From assembly GCA_020403245.1 (NCBI GenBank), contig JADBYA010000025.1, positions 1 through 58,271 of the forward strand: 58,271 nt of DNA, written 5' to 3'. The stretch is from Flavobacterium sp. GTDB taxonomy: Bacteria; Bacteroidota; Bacteroidia; Flavobacteriales; Flavobacteriaceae. Position numbers and translations under genes: made by a program. Each line of letters begins with the position of its first letter. The stretch's first letter is position 1. The notes under the pieces are model-generated. The model was not told the origin of the DNA, searched no databases, and worked only from the letters and a program-made list of their open reading frames with translations. This document shows, one piece after another, positions 17,286 to 29,889 of this stretch.

Positions 17286-19793
17286 ATGAATTACTTCATT
17301 GAAGTTATTGTACCCCTTTCTTTGCCTAAAACCTTTACGTATAAGGTTTCAGAATCAGAATTTAATTTTATTAAAAAAGGAATGCGTATTGCGGTTCCGT
17401 TTGGAAAAAGTAAAATCTATACCGCACTTGTAATCGATTTACATCAAAATGCACCAACACTTTACGAAGCCAAAGAAATAAGTCAAATTCTTGACGAAAA
17501 ACCAATTGTAAACCAATTTCAAATCAATCATTGGTTTTGGATTGCGTCCTATTATATGTGTAACATTGGCGATGTGTATCGAAGTGCTTTGCCATCTGCA
17601 TTAATTTTAGAAAGTGAAACTATTATTTCGCAACGAAAAGAAATTTTTGTTGATGAAACCTCTCTTACTGATGACGAGTACTTAATATATGAAGCATTGC
17701 AACGCCAAAGTTCATTAAAGGTTCAAAACATTATTGATATTCTCAATAAGAAAACGGTTTTACCTGTCATTCAAAGACTAATTCATAAAAATATCATTTC
17801 ACTCGAAGAAGAAATTCAAAAGGAATATAAGCCCAAACTTATTCGCTATATTCGATTGCACGAAAATTATTTAGATGAAAGTAATTTAATTGAGCTGCTA
17901 AATAATTTAAAATCTGAAAAAAGAAAAAATCTCGTGCTTCAGTATTTCCAATTACAAGCACAAGATCCGAGTAATAGCGAACTGGCGAAGCAAAAGAAAC
18001 CAATTTCGGTAAAGCAATTAACGGAAGCGGCACAAACATCGGCAGCTATCCTAAAAGCTTTGGTTGATAAACAAGTATTTGAAGAATATTACATTCAAGA
18101 AGACAGAGTAAATTTTGATAAAAACAAAATCGACAATGAACTATTACTGATTGATTCACAACAAATTGCGTTTACTGAAATTAAAAAATCATTTACTGAA
18201 AAAGAGGTTTGTTTGCTTCATGGCGTAACTTCGAGTGGTAAGACAGAAATCTATACTAAACTTATTGAGAATTATATAGCCGATGGAAAGCAAGTCTTGT
18301 ATTTATTACCCGAAATTGCTTTGACAACCCAATTGGTTTCTCGTTTAACCCAATATTTTGGGAATAAAGTAGCTGTTTTTCATTCTAAGTACAGCAATAA
18401 CGAGAGAGTGGAAGTTTGGAACCAAGTGTTAAATATTTCCGAAAAAGCACAAGTGATAATAGGAGCAAGGTCGGCTTTGTTTTTACCTTTCTCCAATTTG
18501 GGATTAATTATCGTTGACGAAGAGCACGAACCAACATTTAAGCAACAAGATCCAGCACCTCGATATCATGCTCGTGATGCTGCGATAGTTTTGGCAAATG
18601 CACATCAAGCAACGCAAGCCAATGGCCAACTAGGCGGAGCCAAAGTTTTATTAGGTTCTGCAACGCCAAGTATAGAAACGTATTATAATGCGACTAGCGG
18701 AAAATTTGGATTAGTCACTTTAAAAGAACGGTTTGGTAAAGTCCCAATGCCTGAAATTCAGTTGGTTGATTTAAAAGACAGCTATTTCAGAAAAAAGATG
18801 AAGGGACATTTTAGTTTAACTTTGATTGAAAATATCACTGATGCTTTTGCCAATGGTGAACAAGTCATTTTATTTCAAAACCGTCGTGGATTTTCACCGG
18901 TTTTAGAATGTATGACTTGTGGTCACGTACCCCAATGTCCGCAATGTGATGTGAGTTTGACTTTTCATAAATACAAAAACCAATTGCGTTGTCATTATTG
19001 TGGGTATAATATGGGTAAACCAACGAATTGTCACATTTGTTCGAGCGTTGATTTAGAAACCAAAGGTTTTGGAACCGAACAAATCGAATTGGAACTCGCT
19101 GAACTTTTTCCAACAAAGAATATCAAACGAATGGATCAAGACACCACTCGAGGTAAATACAGTTTTGAGAAAATTATAGACGGATTTAAAAATAGAGAAA
19201 TCGATGTTTTAGTGGGAACACAAATGCTTGCCAAAGGTCTTGACTTCGATAATGTTTCTTTGGTCGGGATAATGAATGCCGACAATATGTTGTACCATCC
19301 TGATTTCAGAGCTTTTGAACGAAGTTTTCAAATGATGACGCAGGTCTCAGGAAGAGCAGGTCGTTCAGAAAAAAGAGGAAAAGTGATTATCCAAACATAC
19401 AATCCATTACATAGTATTATTCAGCAAGTTACTGAGAATAATTACGAAGAAATGTACAATGAACAATTGCATGAAAGACAAATTTATCACTATCCTCCAT
19501 TCTTTCGTTTGATAAAATTGACTTTAAAACACCGTGATTTCGATAAATTGAAAGAAGGTTCAATGTGGTTGTTTCAAGTAGTACAACAAAACTTATCAAT
19601 TCCGGTACTTGGTCCAGAAGAACCAGCCATTAGTAGAATACGCAATGAATATATTCGAACGATAATGGTAAAAATTCCCAACGAATCATCATTGCAAGGC
19701 ACAAAAAAAACTATCCAGAAAGTACTGAATAGTTTTGATTTGGTTTCACAATACAGAACAATTAAAGTTACTGTAAATGTTGATTTTTATTAA
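17286..19793 (+). CDS. priA: Primosomal replication restart helicase PriA
   Basis: A 3'-5' DNA helicase that reloads the replisome at collapsed forks. The 835-residue protein has an N-terminal DNA 3'-end-binding domain, then helicase lobe 1 with Walker A GVTSSGKT (313-320) and DEEH (from residue 411). The zinc-binding cysteine cluster follows (from C542, CMTCGHVPQCPQC, then CHYCG and CHICSS), then lobe 2 with GTEQIELELAELFP, GTQMLAKGLDFDNV and QVSGRAGRSEKRG. It is the last gene of the nadC block and its stop overlaps that of the LytTR regulator by 4 bases. Confidence 0.96.
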   Translation: MNYFIEVIVPLSLPKTFTYKVSESEFNFIKKGMRIAVPFGKSKIYTALVIDLHQNAPTLYEAKEISQILDEKPIVNQFQINHWFWIASYYMCNIGDVYRSALPSALILESETIISQRKEIFVDETSLTDDEYLIYEALQRQSSLKVQNIIDILNKKTVLPVIQRLIHKNIISLEEEIQKEYKPKLIRYIRLHENYLDESNLIELLNNLKSEKRKNLVLQYFQLQAQDPSNSELAKQKKPISVKQLTEAAQTSAAILKALVDKQVFEEYYIQEDRVNFDKNKIDNELLLIDSQQIAFTEIKKSFTEKEVCLLHGVTSSGKTEIYTKLIENYIADGKQVLYLLPEIALTTQLVSRLTQYFGNKVAVFHSKYSNNERVEVWNQVLNISEKAQVIIGARSALFLPFSNLGLIIVDEEHEPTFKQQDPAPRYHARDAAIVLANAHQATQANGQLGGAKVLLGSATPSIETYYNATSGKFGLVTLKERFGKVPMPEIQLVDLKDSYFRKKMKGHFSLTLIENITDAFANGEQVILFQNRRGFSPVLECMTCGHVPQCPQCDVSLTFHKYKNQLRCHYCGYNMGKPTNCHICSSVDLETKGFGTEQIELELAELFPTKNIKRMDQDTTRGKYSFEKIIDGFKNREIDVLVGTQMLAKGLDFDNVSLVGIMNADNMLYHPDFRAFERSFQMMTQVSGRAGRSEKRGKVIIQTYNPLHSIIQQVTENNYEEMYNEQLHERQIYHYPPFFRLIKLTLKHRDFDKLKEGSMWLFQVVQQNLSIPVLGPEEPAISRIRNEYIRTIMVKIPNESSLQGTKKTIQKVLNSFDLVSQYRTIKVTVNVDFY

Positions 19794-20485
19794 GCAATAG
19801 CTAGTGCTTTGATTAAATCTTCTTTTTTGTTGCGGCTCAAAGGAATTTTTGTAACTCCAATTTCGGCAAACTTACTGTTAAAACGTTCTACTTTATCAAT
19901 GTTAATGATATAAGATTTGTGAACTCTAATGAATTTCTCTTTCGATAAATCATTTTCGAACGATTTCATTGTAGAAAGAACAAGATTGCTATCTTCTTCT
20001 GTAACCACTTTTACATAATCTCCATAAGCTTCAATCCACTTAATTTTATTGGTATAAATTTTAAGTTTTTTCAAGTTACTTTTAATGAAGATATGTTCTC
20101 CTTCTTCTTCTTGATTTTCTTTTTTTAGCAAATGGAATTCCATTGCCCTTCGAACAGAGGAATTAAAACGATCGAGCGCTATCGGTTTTTGTAGGTAATC
20201 CGTAGCGTCATAATCGAATGCCTTCATGGCATATTCTGCTTTGGAAGTGATAAAGATTATTTGAGGCTTTACTTTTAAACCATCAAGAAAATCAAAACCA
20301 CTGATGACAGGCATCTCGATGTCGAGAAAAATTAAGTCAACAGTGTGAACCGACATGCAATTTTTTGCTTCAATTGCATTGGAAAAATCACCAACTAAAT
20401 GTAGATTTGGGTGATTATTTACTAACTTTGCAATGATCATTCTTTGGATAGAACTGTCATCGACGACTACACAATTTAGTTTCAT
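19790..20485 (-). CDS. LytTR-family response regulator
   Basis: A 231-residue two-component regulator. The receiver domain has the acidic pair D9-D10, the phospho-acceptor D55 (LIFLDIEMP) and the conserved Thr and Lys (ITS, LQKPI). The C-terminal LytTR DNA-binding domain starts near residue 125 (IFIKSNLKKLKIYTNKIKWIEAYGDYV) and includes FIRVHKSYIINIDKVE. Such regulators are usually driven by a LytS/YehU-type membrane kinase, but none is encoded next to it here, so the partner is elsewhere. Confidence 0.93.
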   Translation of the reverse strand: MKLNCVVVDDSSIQRMIIAKLVNNHPNLHLVGDFSNAIEAKNCMSVHTVDLIFLDIEMPVISGFDFLDGLKVKPQIIFITSKAEYAMKAFDYDATDYLQKPIALDRFNSSVRRAMEFHLLKKENQEEEGEHIFIKSNLKKLKIYTNKIKWIEAYGDYVKVVTEEDSNLVLSTMKSFENDLSKEKFIRVHKSYIINIDKVERFNSKFAEIGVTKIPLSRNKKEDLIKALAIA

Positions 20486-20613
20486 AAATATATTTATTAT
20501 AGATTTGGTGATGTAAAAATATTAACTTTTTTTTAATCCACCTAACGTTTTGTCGATTATTTTTGCTTTTAAACGATATTTTATACTTTTAGACGATTTC
20601 AATACCAATGTGG

Positions 20614-20643
20614 TTGTAAATTAAAAAGTATTTTATATCTTCG
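20614..20643 (+). promoter_or_regulatory. Candidate promoter of the rpsF-rpsR-rplI operon
   Basis: TTG at 20614-20616 and TATCTTCG at 20636-20643 are separated by 19 bases, an ideal Bacteroidota spacing with a one-base deviation from TAnnTTTG. The expected transcript start leaves a leader of about 25 bases before rpsF, too short for the S6:S18 autoregulatory leader seen in some phyla. Confidence 0.6.
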
Positions 20644-20672
20644 CGCCCAATTAAAAATTAACAATATTCATT

Positions 20673-21014
20673 ATGAATCATTACGAAACTGTTTTCATCT
20701 TAAATCCCGTTTTATCTGAAGTTCAGGTAAAGGAAACAGTAAGCAAATTTGAAGATTTTCTTACATCAAAAGGAGCTGAGATGGTATCTAAAGAGGATTG
20801 GGGCTTAAAAAAATTAGCTTACGAAATCCAAAACAAGAAAAGTGGGTTTTACCATTTATTCGAATTCAAAGTGTCAGGAGAAGCTCTTATTGCTTTTGAA
20901 ACTGAATTTAGACGTGACGAGAGAGTTATGCGTTATTTAACTGTAAGTTTAGATAAACACGCAATTTCTTGGGCAGAAAGAAGAAGAACTAAATTAAAAG
21001 AATCTAAAGCTTAA
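20673..21014 (+). CDS. rpsF: 30S ribosomal protein S6
   Basis: A 113-residue S6 that pairs with S18 on the platform of the small subunit. The start [16 protein letters not shown] and the segments [23 protein letters not shown] and [11 protein letters not shown] are canonical. It is first in the S6-S18-L9 operon, with only 5 bases before rpsR. Confidence 0.97.
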   Translation: MNHYETVFILNPVLSEVQVKETVSKFEDFLTSKGAEMVSKEDWGLKKLAYEIQNKKSGFYHLFEFKVSGEALIAFETEFRRDERVMRYLTVSLDKHAISWAERRRTKLKESKA

Positions 21015-21019
21015 TCATC

Positions 21020-21316
21020 ATGGCAACGCTACAACAATCCGCTTCAGGAAAAAAAGATGGAGATATCAGATATCTTACACCTTTAAACATTGAAACCAAC
21101 AAAACTAAAAAGTATTGTCGTTTCAAAAAATCAGGAATCAAATACATCGATTATAAAGATGCCGATTTTTTATTGAAATTTGTAAACGAGCAAGGTAAAA
21201 TTTTACCACGTCGTTTAACAGGAACTTCATTGAAATACCAAAGAAAAGTGTCAGTTGCTGTCAAAAGAGCGCGTCACTTAGCTTTAATGCCATACGTGGC
21301 CGATTTATTAAAATAA
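21020..21316 (+). CDS. rpsR: 30S ribosomal protein S18
   Basis: A 98-residue S18 that binds 16S rRNA together with S6. Conserved words are [35 protein letters not shown] and [14 protein letters not shown]. The extra N-terminal segment before KKYCRF is usual in Bacteroidota. It has one cysteine rather than a zinc-binding set. A hairpin lies in the 65-base gap before rplI. Confidence 0.97.
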   Translation: MATLQQSASGKKDGDIRYLTPLNIETNKTKKYCRFKKSGIKYIDYKDADFLLKFVNEQGKILPRRLTGTSLKYQRKVSVAVKRARHLALMPYVADLLK

Positions 21317-21333
21317 TATAAACTCAGTTTGTT

Positions 21334-21356
21334 GTCTCGTTGTATTGCAACGAGAC
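21334..21356. promoter_or_regulatory. 9-bp hairpin between rpsR and rplI
   Basis: GTCTCGTTG (21334-21342) and CAACGAGAC (21348-21356) form a perfect stem over a 5-base loop in the operon gap. No U-run follows, so it is not a standard terminator. It could be a processing or stability element, or a regulatory site setting L9 levels against S6 and S18. Confidence 0.6.
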
Positions 21357-21381
21357 TAACTTCTATAATAAGGACAACAAC

Positions 21382-21822
21382 ATGGAATTGATCTTAAAAC
21401 AAGACGTTCAAAATTTAGGATTTAAAGACGACGTAGTAAACGTTAAAAACGGATACGGTCGTAATTTTTTAATCCCACAAGGTTTCGCTTCATTGGCAAC
21501 TCCGTCAGCAAAAAAAGTTTTAGCTGAAAATTTAAAACAAAGAGCGCACAAAGAAGCCAAAATAATTAACGATGCAAAAGCATTGGGTGAAGCTATAAAA
21601 GCTATCGAAATTAAAATTACCGCAAAAGCTGGTGGTGAAAAATTATTTGGTTCTATCTCTAACATTGATATCGCTGCTGCTTTAGAAGCTGCTGGTCAAA
21701 CTGTCGATAGAAAATTTATTACAAGCGGTGTTGTAAAACGTATAGGTAAATATACGGCATCTGTGAGACTTCATAGAGATGTAGTGATTGAATTACCTTA
21801 TGAAATTGTTGCTGAAGTTTAA
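21382..21822 (+). CDS. rplI: 50S ribosomal protein L9
   Basis: A 146-residue L9 with the N-terminal globular domain motif MELILKQDVQNLGFKDD, then VKNGYGRNFLIPQGFA, the long connecting helix rich in Lys and Ala, and the C-terminal rRNA-binding domain (GGEKLFGSIS, VRLHRDVVIELP). The ATG at 21382 is chosen because it gives the universal N-terminus; in-frame codons upstream run into the intergenic hairpin. It is last in the operon and is followed by a good terminator. Confidence 0.97.
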   Translation: MELILKQDVQNLGFKDDVVNVKNGYGRNFLIPQGFASLATPSAKKVLAENLKQRAHKEAKIINDAKALGEAIKAIEIKITAKAGGEKLFGSISNIDIAAALEAAGQTVDRKFITSGVVKRIGKYTASVRLHRDVVIELPYEIVAEV

Positions 21823-21842
21823 TATTTCGCAATATCTACATT

Positions 21843-21883
21843 AAATCCCGTCTCGTTCCAAAAACGAAATCGGGATTTTTTTT
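21843..21883 (+). terminator. Rho-independent terminator after rplI
   Basis: AAATCCCG (21843-21850) pairs with CGGGATTT (21871-21878), extended internally by a CTCGTT/AACGAA-type stem, followed by a T-run to 21883. It is well placed to end the rpsF-rpsR-rplI operon. Confidence 0.85.
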
Positions 21884-21957
21884 AATCTGAATTTATTTCA
21901 GATTCTTTTTTATTAATAATTGTATCTTATAAAATAGATACTGAAACGAGTTCAGTA
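21884..21957. repeat. Two CTGAA/TTCAG palindromes between rplI and the DUF6495 gene
   Basis: AATCTGAA and TTCAGATT (21884-21891, 21897-21904) form one perfect dyad. TACTGAA and TTCAGTA (21939-21945, 21951-21957) form a second, ending 3 bases before the next ATG. A third relative lies at 9648-9662. These look like copies of a short dispersed palindrome or of one regulator's site. Confidence 0.7.
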
Positions 21958-21960
21958 TAA

Positions 21961-22434
21961 ATGAAATACAAAAGATTAACCAAAGAACAATTTGAAGCAT
22001 TGCATAAAGAGTTTTCAAATTTTCTAGCCACTCAATCAATCGATAAAACCGAATGGGATTCCATTAAAGCAAATAGACCAGAAGTTGCCGAACAAGAACT
22101 CGATGTTTTCTCTGATTTAATTTGGGAAGGTGTTTTAACCAACGCTCATTATTTAGAACATTTTTCAAAAAACCATATTTTCCTTTTTCATTGTCAGGAA
22201 AAATTAATTCAGTCTATCGTTTTAAAAGCCCTAAAACCACAAGTTGATTTTATGCAAAAAGAAGGTTTACAATGGTTGAGTGATAATATGTTTACCGAAA
22301 CTGTGGAAATTCATATAGGAAAAAAAGAGTATCAAACCGAACGAAATAAGGCAATTTTTGATTTGATTACAGAAGGAGCGATTTTGAGTGACGGACAATT
22401 ATACCTGCAAATTAATGGAATAATTCAATCGTAA
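21961..22434 (+). CDS. DUF6495 family protein
   Basis: A 157-residue soluble, mostly helical protein with no signal peptide or membrane segment. It fits the small conserved flavobacterial family I know as DUF6495 (MKYKRLTKEQFEALHKEFSN start, LIWEGVLTNAHYLEHFSK, and the C-terminal SDGQLYLQING). No catalytic motif is apparent, and the function is unknown. It stands alone between the ribosomal operon terminator and ligA, with a CTGAA/TTCAG palindrome directly upstream of its ATG. Confidence 0.75.
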   Translation: MKYKRLTKEQFEALHKEFSNFLATQSIDKTEWDSIKANRPEVAEQELDVFSDLIWEGVLTNAHYLEHFSKNHIFLFHCQEKLIQSIVLKALKPQVDFMQKEGLQWLSDNMFTETVEIHIGKKEYQTERNKAIFDLITEGAILSDGQLYLQINGIIQS

Positions 22435-22459
22435 AGTATATCTCTTTTATTTCAAAAAT

Positions 22460-25802
<3,343 letters not shown>

Positions 25803-25816
25803 ATTACTATGTATAA

Positions 25817-26731
25817 TTAAACAACTATTGATTTTCCTAGATGTTTTTTAGAAGCATCATTATGAAAATAAAAATCAATTCGACCTAGATTAATGCCATA
25901 ACACCCAACTTGGTTTACCAAAACATCTTGACCATCAATATTCTTTAGAACGGTAGGTTTATCTAAGAAAGTGTGTGTATGACCACCAATTATCAAATCT
26001 ATATTCTTTGTTAAACCAGCTAATTTCGTATCTGAAATTTTGTCTGGTTCGTCTTTATATTTATAACCGATATGTGAAAGACAAATCACCAAATCACATT
26101 TATGTTCTTGTTTTAGGATTCGTGACATGTCTTGTGCAACTTCCAATGGGTTATTGTATGTAGTTTCTCTGTAGTTTTTCTTGTCAACTAAACCATCTAA
26201 CTTAATACCAAGTCCAAAAATTCCAACTTTAATGCCATTTTTATCAAGTATTTTATAAGGTTTTACATAACCATCCATTATGGTATTTTTGAAATCATAA
26301 TTAGCAGAAACAAACTCAAATTCTGCATTGGGCAATTGCTTGTATAAACCTTCAATTCCGTTGTCAAAATCATGATTTCCTATAGTGGCCAAATCATATT
26401 TCATCATGCTCATTAATTTGAATTCCAATTCACCACCATAATAATTGAAATAGGGCGTTCCTTGAAAAATATCACCAGCATCTAATAATAATACATTAGG
26501 ATTTTCATTTCTAATACTTTCAATCAAAGCCGCTCTTCGGGCAACTCCACCCATGTTTGGGTTTTTAGGATGATTAGCAGGAAATGGATCAATATAGCTA
26601 TGAACATCATTGGTATGAAGAACCGTCAAATGCTTTGTGTCTGCCGATTTAAAACTACTCAACGATAAGCCTCCAAGTCCTAAAAATGCTGAACTCAAAC
26701 TAGTGTTTTGTATAAAATTTCTCCTTTCCAT
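25817..26731 (-). CDS. Secreted metallophosphatase (5'-nucleotidase catalytic half)
   Basis: A 304-residue calcineurin-like phosphoesterase of the UshA/5'-nucleotidase type. N-terminal RRNFIQ plus a hydrophobic stretch is a Tat-like signal. The metal motifs are HTNDVH (D42, H44), GDIFQGT (D87), GNHD (119-121), SHIGYK and GGHTHT. The substrate-binding C-terminal domain of normal 5'-nucleotidases is not fused; the next gene upstream in the operon encodes it separately, ending 5 bases before this start. Likely role: releasing phosphate or nucleosides from nucleotides outside the cytoplasm. The two-gene split is common in Bacteroidota. Confidence 0.88.
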   Translation of the reverse strand: MERRNFIQNTSLSSAFLGLGGLSLSSFKSADTKHLTVLHTNDVHSYIDPFPANHPKNPNMGGVARRAALIESIRNENPNVLLLDAGDIFQGTPYFNYYGGELEFKLMSMMKYDLATIGNHDFDNGIEGLYKQLPNAEFEFVSANYDFKNTIMDGYVKPYKILDKNGIKVGIFGLGIKLDGLVDKKNYRETTYNNPLEVAQDMSRILKQEHKCDLVICLSHIGYKYKDEPDKISDTKLAGLTKNIDLIIGGHTHTFLDKPTVLKNIDGQDVLVNQVGCYGINLGRIDFYFHNDASKKHLGKSIVV

Positions 26732-26735
26732 AGTT

Positions 26736-27512
26736 CTATTCTTTTGTGATTCTATTATCTTTATTTGCCACTATTATTTTATTTTCTTTAAAATAATCTA
26801 TAATAATATTGCGTAGTTTGTAATCTATATCAAATTTCTGAATTCCTTTTTTAAAAAAAAGCATATTATCATTGCCATAAGACAAATAATCAGAAGTTAA
26901 CACATAATATATTTTATTTATATCCAGAGGAATTTTATTTACTAAAATAGCAGTTGGCTGGTTGTTATTGTCAATCGTAAAAGTCATTCCTTTCAATGGA
27001 TGCGGTTTTTTTTCAGAAATAATATAATTGGCTATTTCTAAAACTTGCTCACCTTTTAAAGAAATGACAACTGCAGTATTTTCAAAAGGCATTATTTCGT
27101 AGGCATTTCTAGCTGTTACATCGCCTTTTGGAATTATGGTACGTATTCCTCCGTGATTTAACAAACAAATATCAATTGATTTTTTTTCGCGAAGTTGGAA
27201 TACTTTGTTCGATTTTTCGAAAGTAATATCAGCTAAAAAGTTTCCCATTGGTGTTTGCCATTCGCCAGATTTATCAATAGTTTCTGGTGCATTGGACAAA
27301 ACAGTATTCAAATCGGTATCAATTTTTTCTCGATATGGTTTTATAATGTTTTCAATTTGAGCAACTTCGTCATTTTTATTGGTGATGCCAATTTCTTTTC
27401 CTTCAATTCGGGTTACATAATATTTTTTTTCTGCACAAGAAATAACGACTGTAAATGTTAATAATAAAACAAAATGTTTCAATACAACGTTATTGTTTTT
27501 TAGTTTTGTCAT
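26736..27512 (-). CDS. Lipoprotein with 5'-nucleotidase C-terminal domain
   Basis: A 258-residue protein with a lipoprotein signal (TFTVVISC, lipidated C26). The body is the 5'-nucleotidase C-terminal domain, which binds the base and ribose: SGEWQTPMGNFLAD, ICLLNHGGIRTIIPKGDVT, YEIMPFENTAVVISLKGEQV, and the YYVLTSDYLSYGNDNM end. It lacks a catalytic metallophosphoesterase domain and is encoded directly before the metallophosphatase on the same strand (4-base gap). The two probably reassemble one enzyme at the outer membrane or periplasm. Confidence 0.88.
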   Translation of the reverse strand: MTKLKNNNVVLKHFVLLLTFTVVISCAEKKYYVTRIEGKEIGITNKNDEVAQIENIIKPYREKIDTDLNTVLSNAPETIDKSGEWQTPMGNFLADITFEKSNKVFQLREKKSIDICLLNHGGIRTIIPKGDVTARNAYEIMPFENTAVVISLKGEQVLEIANYIISEKKPHPLKGMTFTIDNNNQPTAILVNKIPLDINKIYYVLTSDYLSYGNDNMLFFKKGIQKFDIDYKLRNIIIDYFKENKIIVANKDNRITKE

Positions 27513-27560
27513 CGGTTATGATACTAATTTCAGTAAATTTGCTAATCAAGTAAAAGTAGT

Positions 27561-28079
27561 ATGTTTTTAAATTATTTAAAGGATTTTTCAACAAAAAAAA
27601 TAGTTAAAAATAGCTTATCAAATGTTAAGCATTTATCGTCAGATACTATAATTAAAAAGGTTGGGATTATTTTTGATGAATCCTACTTTTATGAACGAGA
27701 ATCCTTAGTCAATGAATTAATCAAAAATGGAATTGATGAAAGTAATATCAAGATTTTAGTTTATAAGGATAAAATCAAAAACAATGAAGTCTTTGATTAT
27801 CCCGTTTTTTGCCATAAGGATTTGAGCTGGCATGCCACAATAGAAAAAAAAGAAGTTAAAGATTTTATAAAGGAACCCTTTGATTTGTTAATTAATTATT
27901 ATGATACAGAAAAAGTAGCGCTGTTATTAGTTTCACATCTTTCTAAAGCGAGTTTTAAAGTGGGATTTGCCACTGTTGACAAAAGATTAAATCATTTTAT
28001 GATTAATACTAATGCTGAAAATTACAAGGTATTTATAAAGGAATTATTCAAATATTTAAAAATTTTAAATAAAATATGA
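27561..28079 (+). CDS. DUF6913 family protein
   Basis: A 172-residue cytoplasmic protein resembling the flavobacterial family I know as DUF6913, usually found directly upstream of dapA as here (1 base between stop and the dapA ATG). Features are a basic N-terminus, [33 protein letters not shown] and SKASFKVGF. No known active site. Close coupling to dapA suggests co-expression, but a role in lysine or peptidoglycan synthesis is only an inference from position. Confidence 0.75.
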   Translation: MFLNYLKDFSTKKIVKNSLSNVKHLSSDTIIKKVGIIFDESYFYERESLVNELIKNGIDESNIKILVYKDKIKNNEVFDYPVFCHKDLSWHATIEKKEVKDFIKEPFDLLINYYDTEKVALLLVSHLSKASFKVGFATVDKRLNHFMINTNAENYKVFIKELFKYLKILNKI

Positions 28080-28080
28080 T

Positions 28081-28965
28081 ATGCAGTCATTAATAGGTAC
28101 AGGAGTTGCCCTTGTTACACCGTTCAAAAACGATTTTTCTATAGATGTTCTAGCACTTAAAGCTATCGTTAATTTTCAAATAGACAATGGAATAGATTAT
28201 TTAGTAGTTCTTGGTACCACTGCAGAAACGGCAACATTATCTAAAGTTGAAAAAGAATTAGTAATAAAAACTATTGTGGACGCTAATGACAAAAGATTAC
28301 CACTTGTTTTAGGCGTTGGAAGTAATAATACACAAGAAGTTATAGAGGAGCTAAAATCAAGGGATTTTTCAGATTTTGTTGCTATTTTATCTGTTTCCCC
28401 TTATTATAATAAGCCAACACAAGAAGGAATTTACCAACATTTCAAAGCCATTGCAGAAGTTTCACCTATACCTATTATTTTATATAATGTTCCGGGTAGA
28501 ACCTCAAGTAATGTTTTGCCTTCAACAATTATAAGATTGGCAAATGACTTTAAAAATATTGTTGCTGTTAAAGAAGCATCAGGCGATATTGTTCAAGCGA
28601 TGAAATTAATTCAGAATGCTCCTAAGGATTTCTTGGTAATTTCTGGAGATGATATGATTACTTTGCCTATGATTTTAGCTGGTGGTTCAGGTGTAATTTC
28701 TGTAATTGCAGAAGGTTTCCCAAAGCAATTTTCAGAAATGGTACATTTGGGTTTAAATAAAAGAGTTGATGAAGCCTATAAATTGCACTATCTTTTATCA
28801 GAATCAATCGATATGATTTTTGAACAAGGTAATCCTGCTGGTATTAAAGAAGTATTTAAATCATTAGGTTTAGCTGAAAATACTGTTCGTTTACCATTGG
28901 TAAATGTTGATGAAGATTTAGCAAAACGTTTGCATTATTTTACTAATAAAATCTCTGCTATGTGA
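28081..28965 (+). CDS. dapA: 4-hydroxy-tetrahydrodipicolinate synthase
   Basis: Condenses pyruvate with aspartate semialdehyde, the first committed step to diaminopimelate and lysine. The 294-residue barrel shows [10 protein letters not shown] at the start, GTTAE (46-50), Y136 in YNVPGRT and the Schiff-base lysine K164 in VAVKEASGD, then GDD and GGSGVISV. Length and motifs are complete. It follows the DUF6913 gene in an apparent two-gene operon. Confidence 0.96.
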   Translation: MQSLIGTGVALVTPFKNDFSIDVLALKAIVNFQIDNGIDYLVVLGTTAETATLSKVEKELVIKTIVDANDKRLPLVLGVGSNNTQEVIEELKSRDFSDFVAILSVSPYYNKPTQEGIYQHFKAIAEVSPIPIILYNVPGRTSSNVLPSTIIRLANDFKNIVAVKEASGDIVQAMKLIQNAPKDFLVISGDDMITLPMILAGGSGVISVIAEGFPKQFSEMVHLGLNKRVDEAYKLHYLLSESIDMIFEQGNPAGIKEVFKSLGLAENTVRLPLVNVDEDLAKRLHYFTNKISAM

Positions 28966-28991
28966 AATTTTTAATCATCAAAAATAATATT

Positions 28992-29020
28992 TTGTAATCC
29001 ACAATTAATAACTAAATTTG
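28992..29020 (+). promoter_or_regulatory. Candidate promoter of the bamD operon
   Basis: TTG at 28992-28994 and TAAATTTG at 29013-29020 with 18 bases between them match the Bacteroidota consensus fully. Just downstream CTCCC and GGGAG (29021-29025, 29034-29038) can form a small hairpin at the 5' end of the transcript. Confidence 0.65.
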
Positions 29021-29085
29021 CTCCCTAAACTTTGGGAGGGATTAAACTCTGAAATGTGTTTAAAATCAACTCAATCAATAAGAAA

Positions 29086-29880
29086 ATGAAGAACGTTTTA
29101 TATTTATTTGTATTAGTTATACTTATTTCGTCTTGTAGCGATTTTCAAAAAGCGTTGAAATCAGAAGATACTTCTATTAAGTTTATTGAAGCTACCAAAA
29201 TGTATGAAGCAAAAAAGTATGCTAAAGCATTACGACTATTTGAACAAATTGCACCAGCATATAAAGGTAAACCTCAGGCAGAAAGGATGTTTTATATGTA
29301 TGCTCAGTCGTTATACAAAACAGAACAATATTATTTAGCGGGTTATCAATTTGAGAGTTTTGTTTCCAGTTATCCTAAAAGTGAAAAAGTTGAGGAATCA
29401 GCTTTTTTAGGAGCAAAATGTTTTTCAGAATTATCCCCAGTGTATACTTTAGATCAGACAGATACCTACAAAGCGATTGATAAACTTCAAAATTTTATTG
29501 ATATATATCCTGAATCCACTAATGTTGCTGAAGCAAATCTTTTAGTTAAGGCGTTAAGAGAAAAGCTAGAATTAAAAGCATATCAAAATGCTATAATATA
29601 TAATAATATTTCAGATTATAAAGCTGCCATGGTCGCTTTTGATAATTTCATTATTAATTTCCCAGGCACACCCTATAAAGAAAAAGCCCTATTTTACAAA
29701 TTAGAATCTGCTTATAATTTAGCAATAAATAGTTATCAAAATAAGATGGAAGAAAGATTGATCTCTGCAAAAGCTGCCTACACGGGATTTGTAAAATATT
29801 ATAATAATTCAGAATACAAACCAAAAGCTGACGAGATGTTAGCTAGAATTGAAAACGATTTAAAACAATTTTCTAAATAA
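29086..29880 (+). CDS. bamD: Outer membrane assembly lipoprotein BamD
   Basis: A 264-residue lipoprotein of the beta-barrel assembly machinery. The signal MKNVLYLFVLVILISSC gives lipidated C17. Five TPR-like helical repeats follow, with words such as YAKALRLFEQIAPAYKGKPQ, YYLAGYQFESFVSSYP and ESAFLGAKCF, normal for Bacteroidota BamD. A GTG ten codons upstream is in frame, but the ATG at 29086 starts the lipoprotein signal directly. It is the first gene of a run with rpoZ, coaBC, the PorD-like gene and recN, the common flavobacterial order. Confidence 0.93.
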   Translation: MKNVLYLFVLVILISSCSDFQKALKSEDTSIKFIEATKMYEAKKYAKALRLFEQIAPAYKGKPQAERMFYMYAQSLYKTEQYYLAGYQFESFVSSYPKSEKVEESAFLGAKCFSELSPVYTLDQTDTYKAIDKLQNFIDIYPESTNVAEANLLVKALREKLELKAYQNAIIYNNISDYKAAMVAFDNFIINFPGTPYKEKALFYKLESAYNLAINSYQNKMEERLISAKAAYTGFVKYYNNSEYKPKADEMLARIENDLKQFSK

Positions 29881-29889
29881 ATAAAAGTC

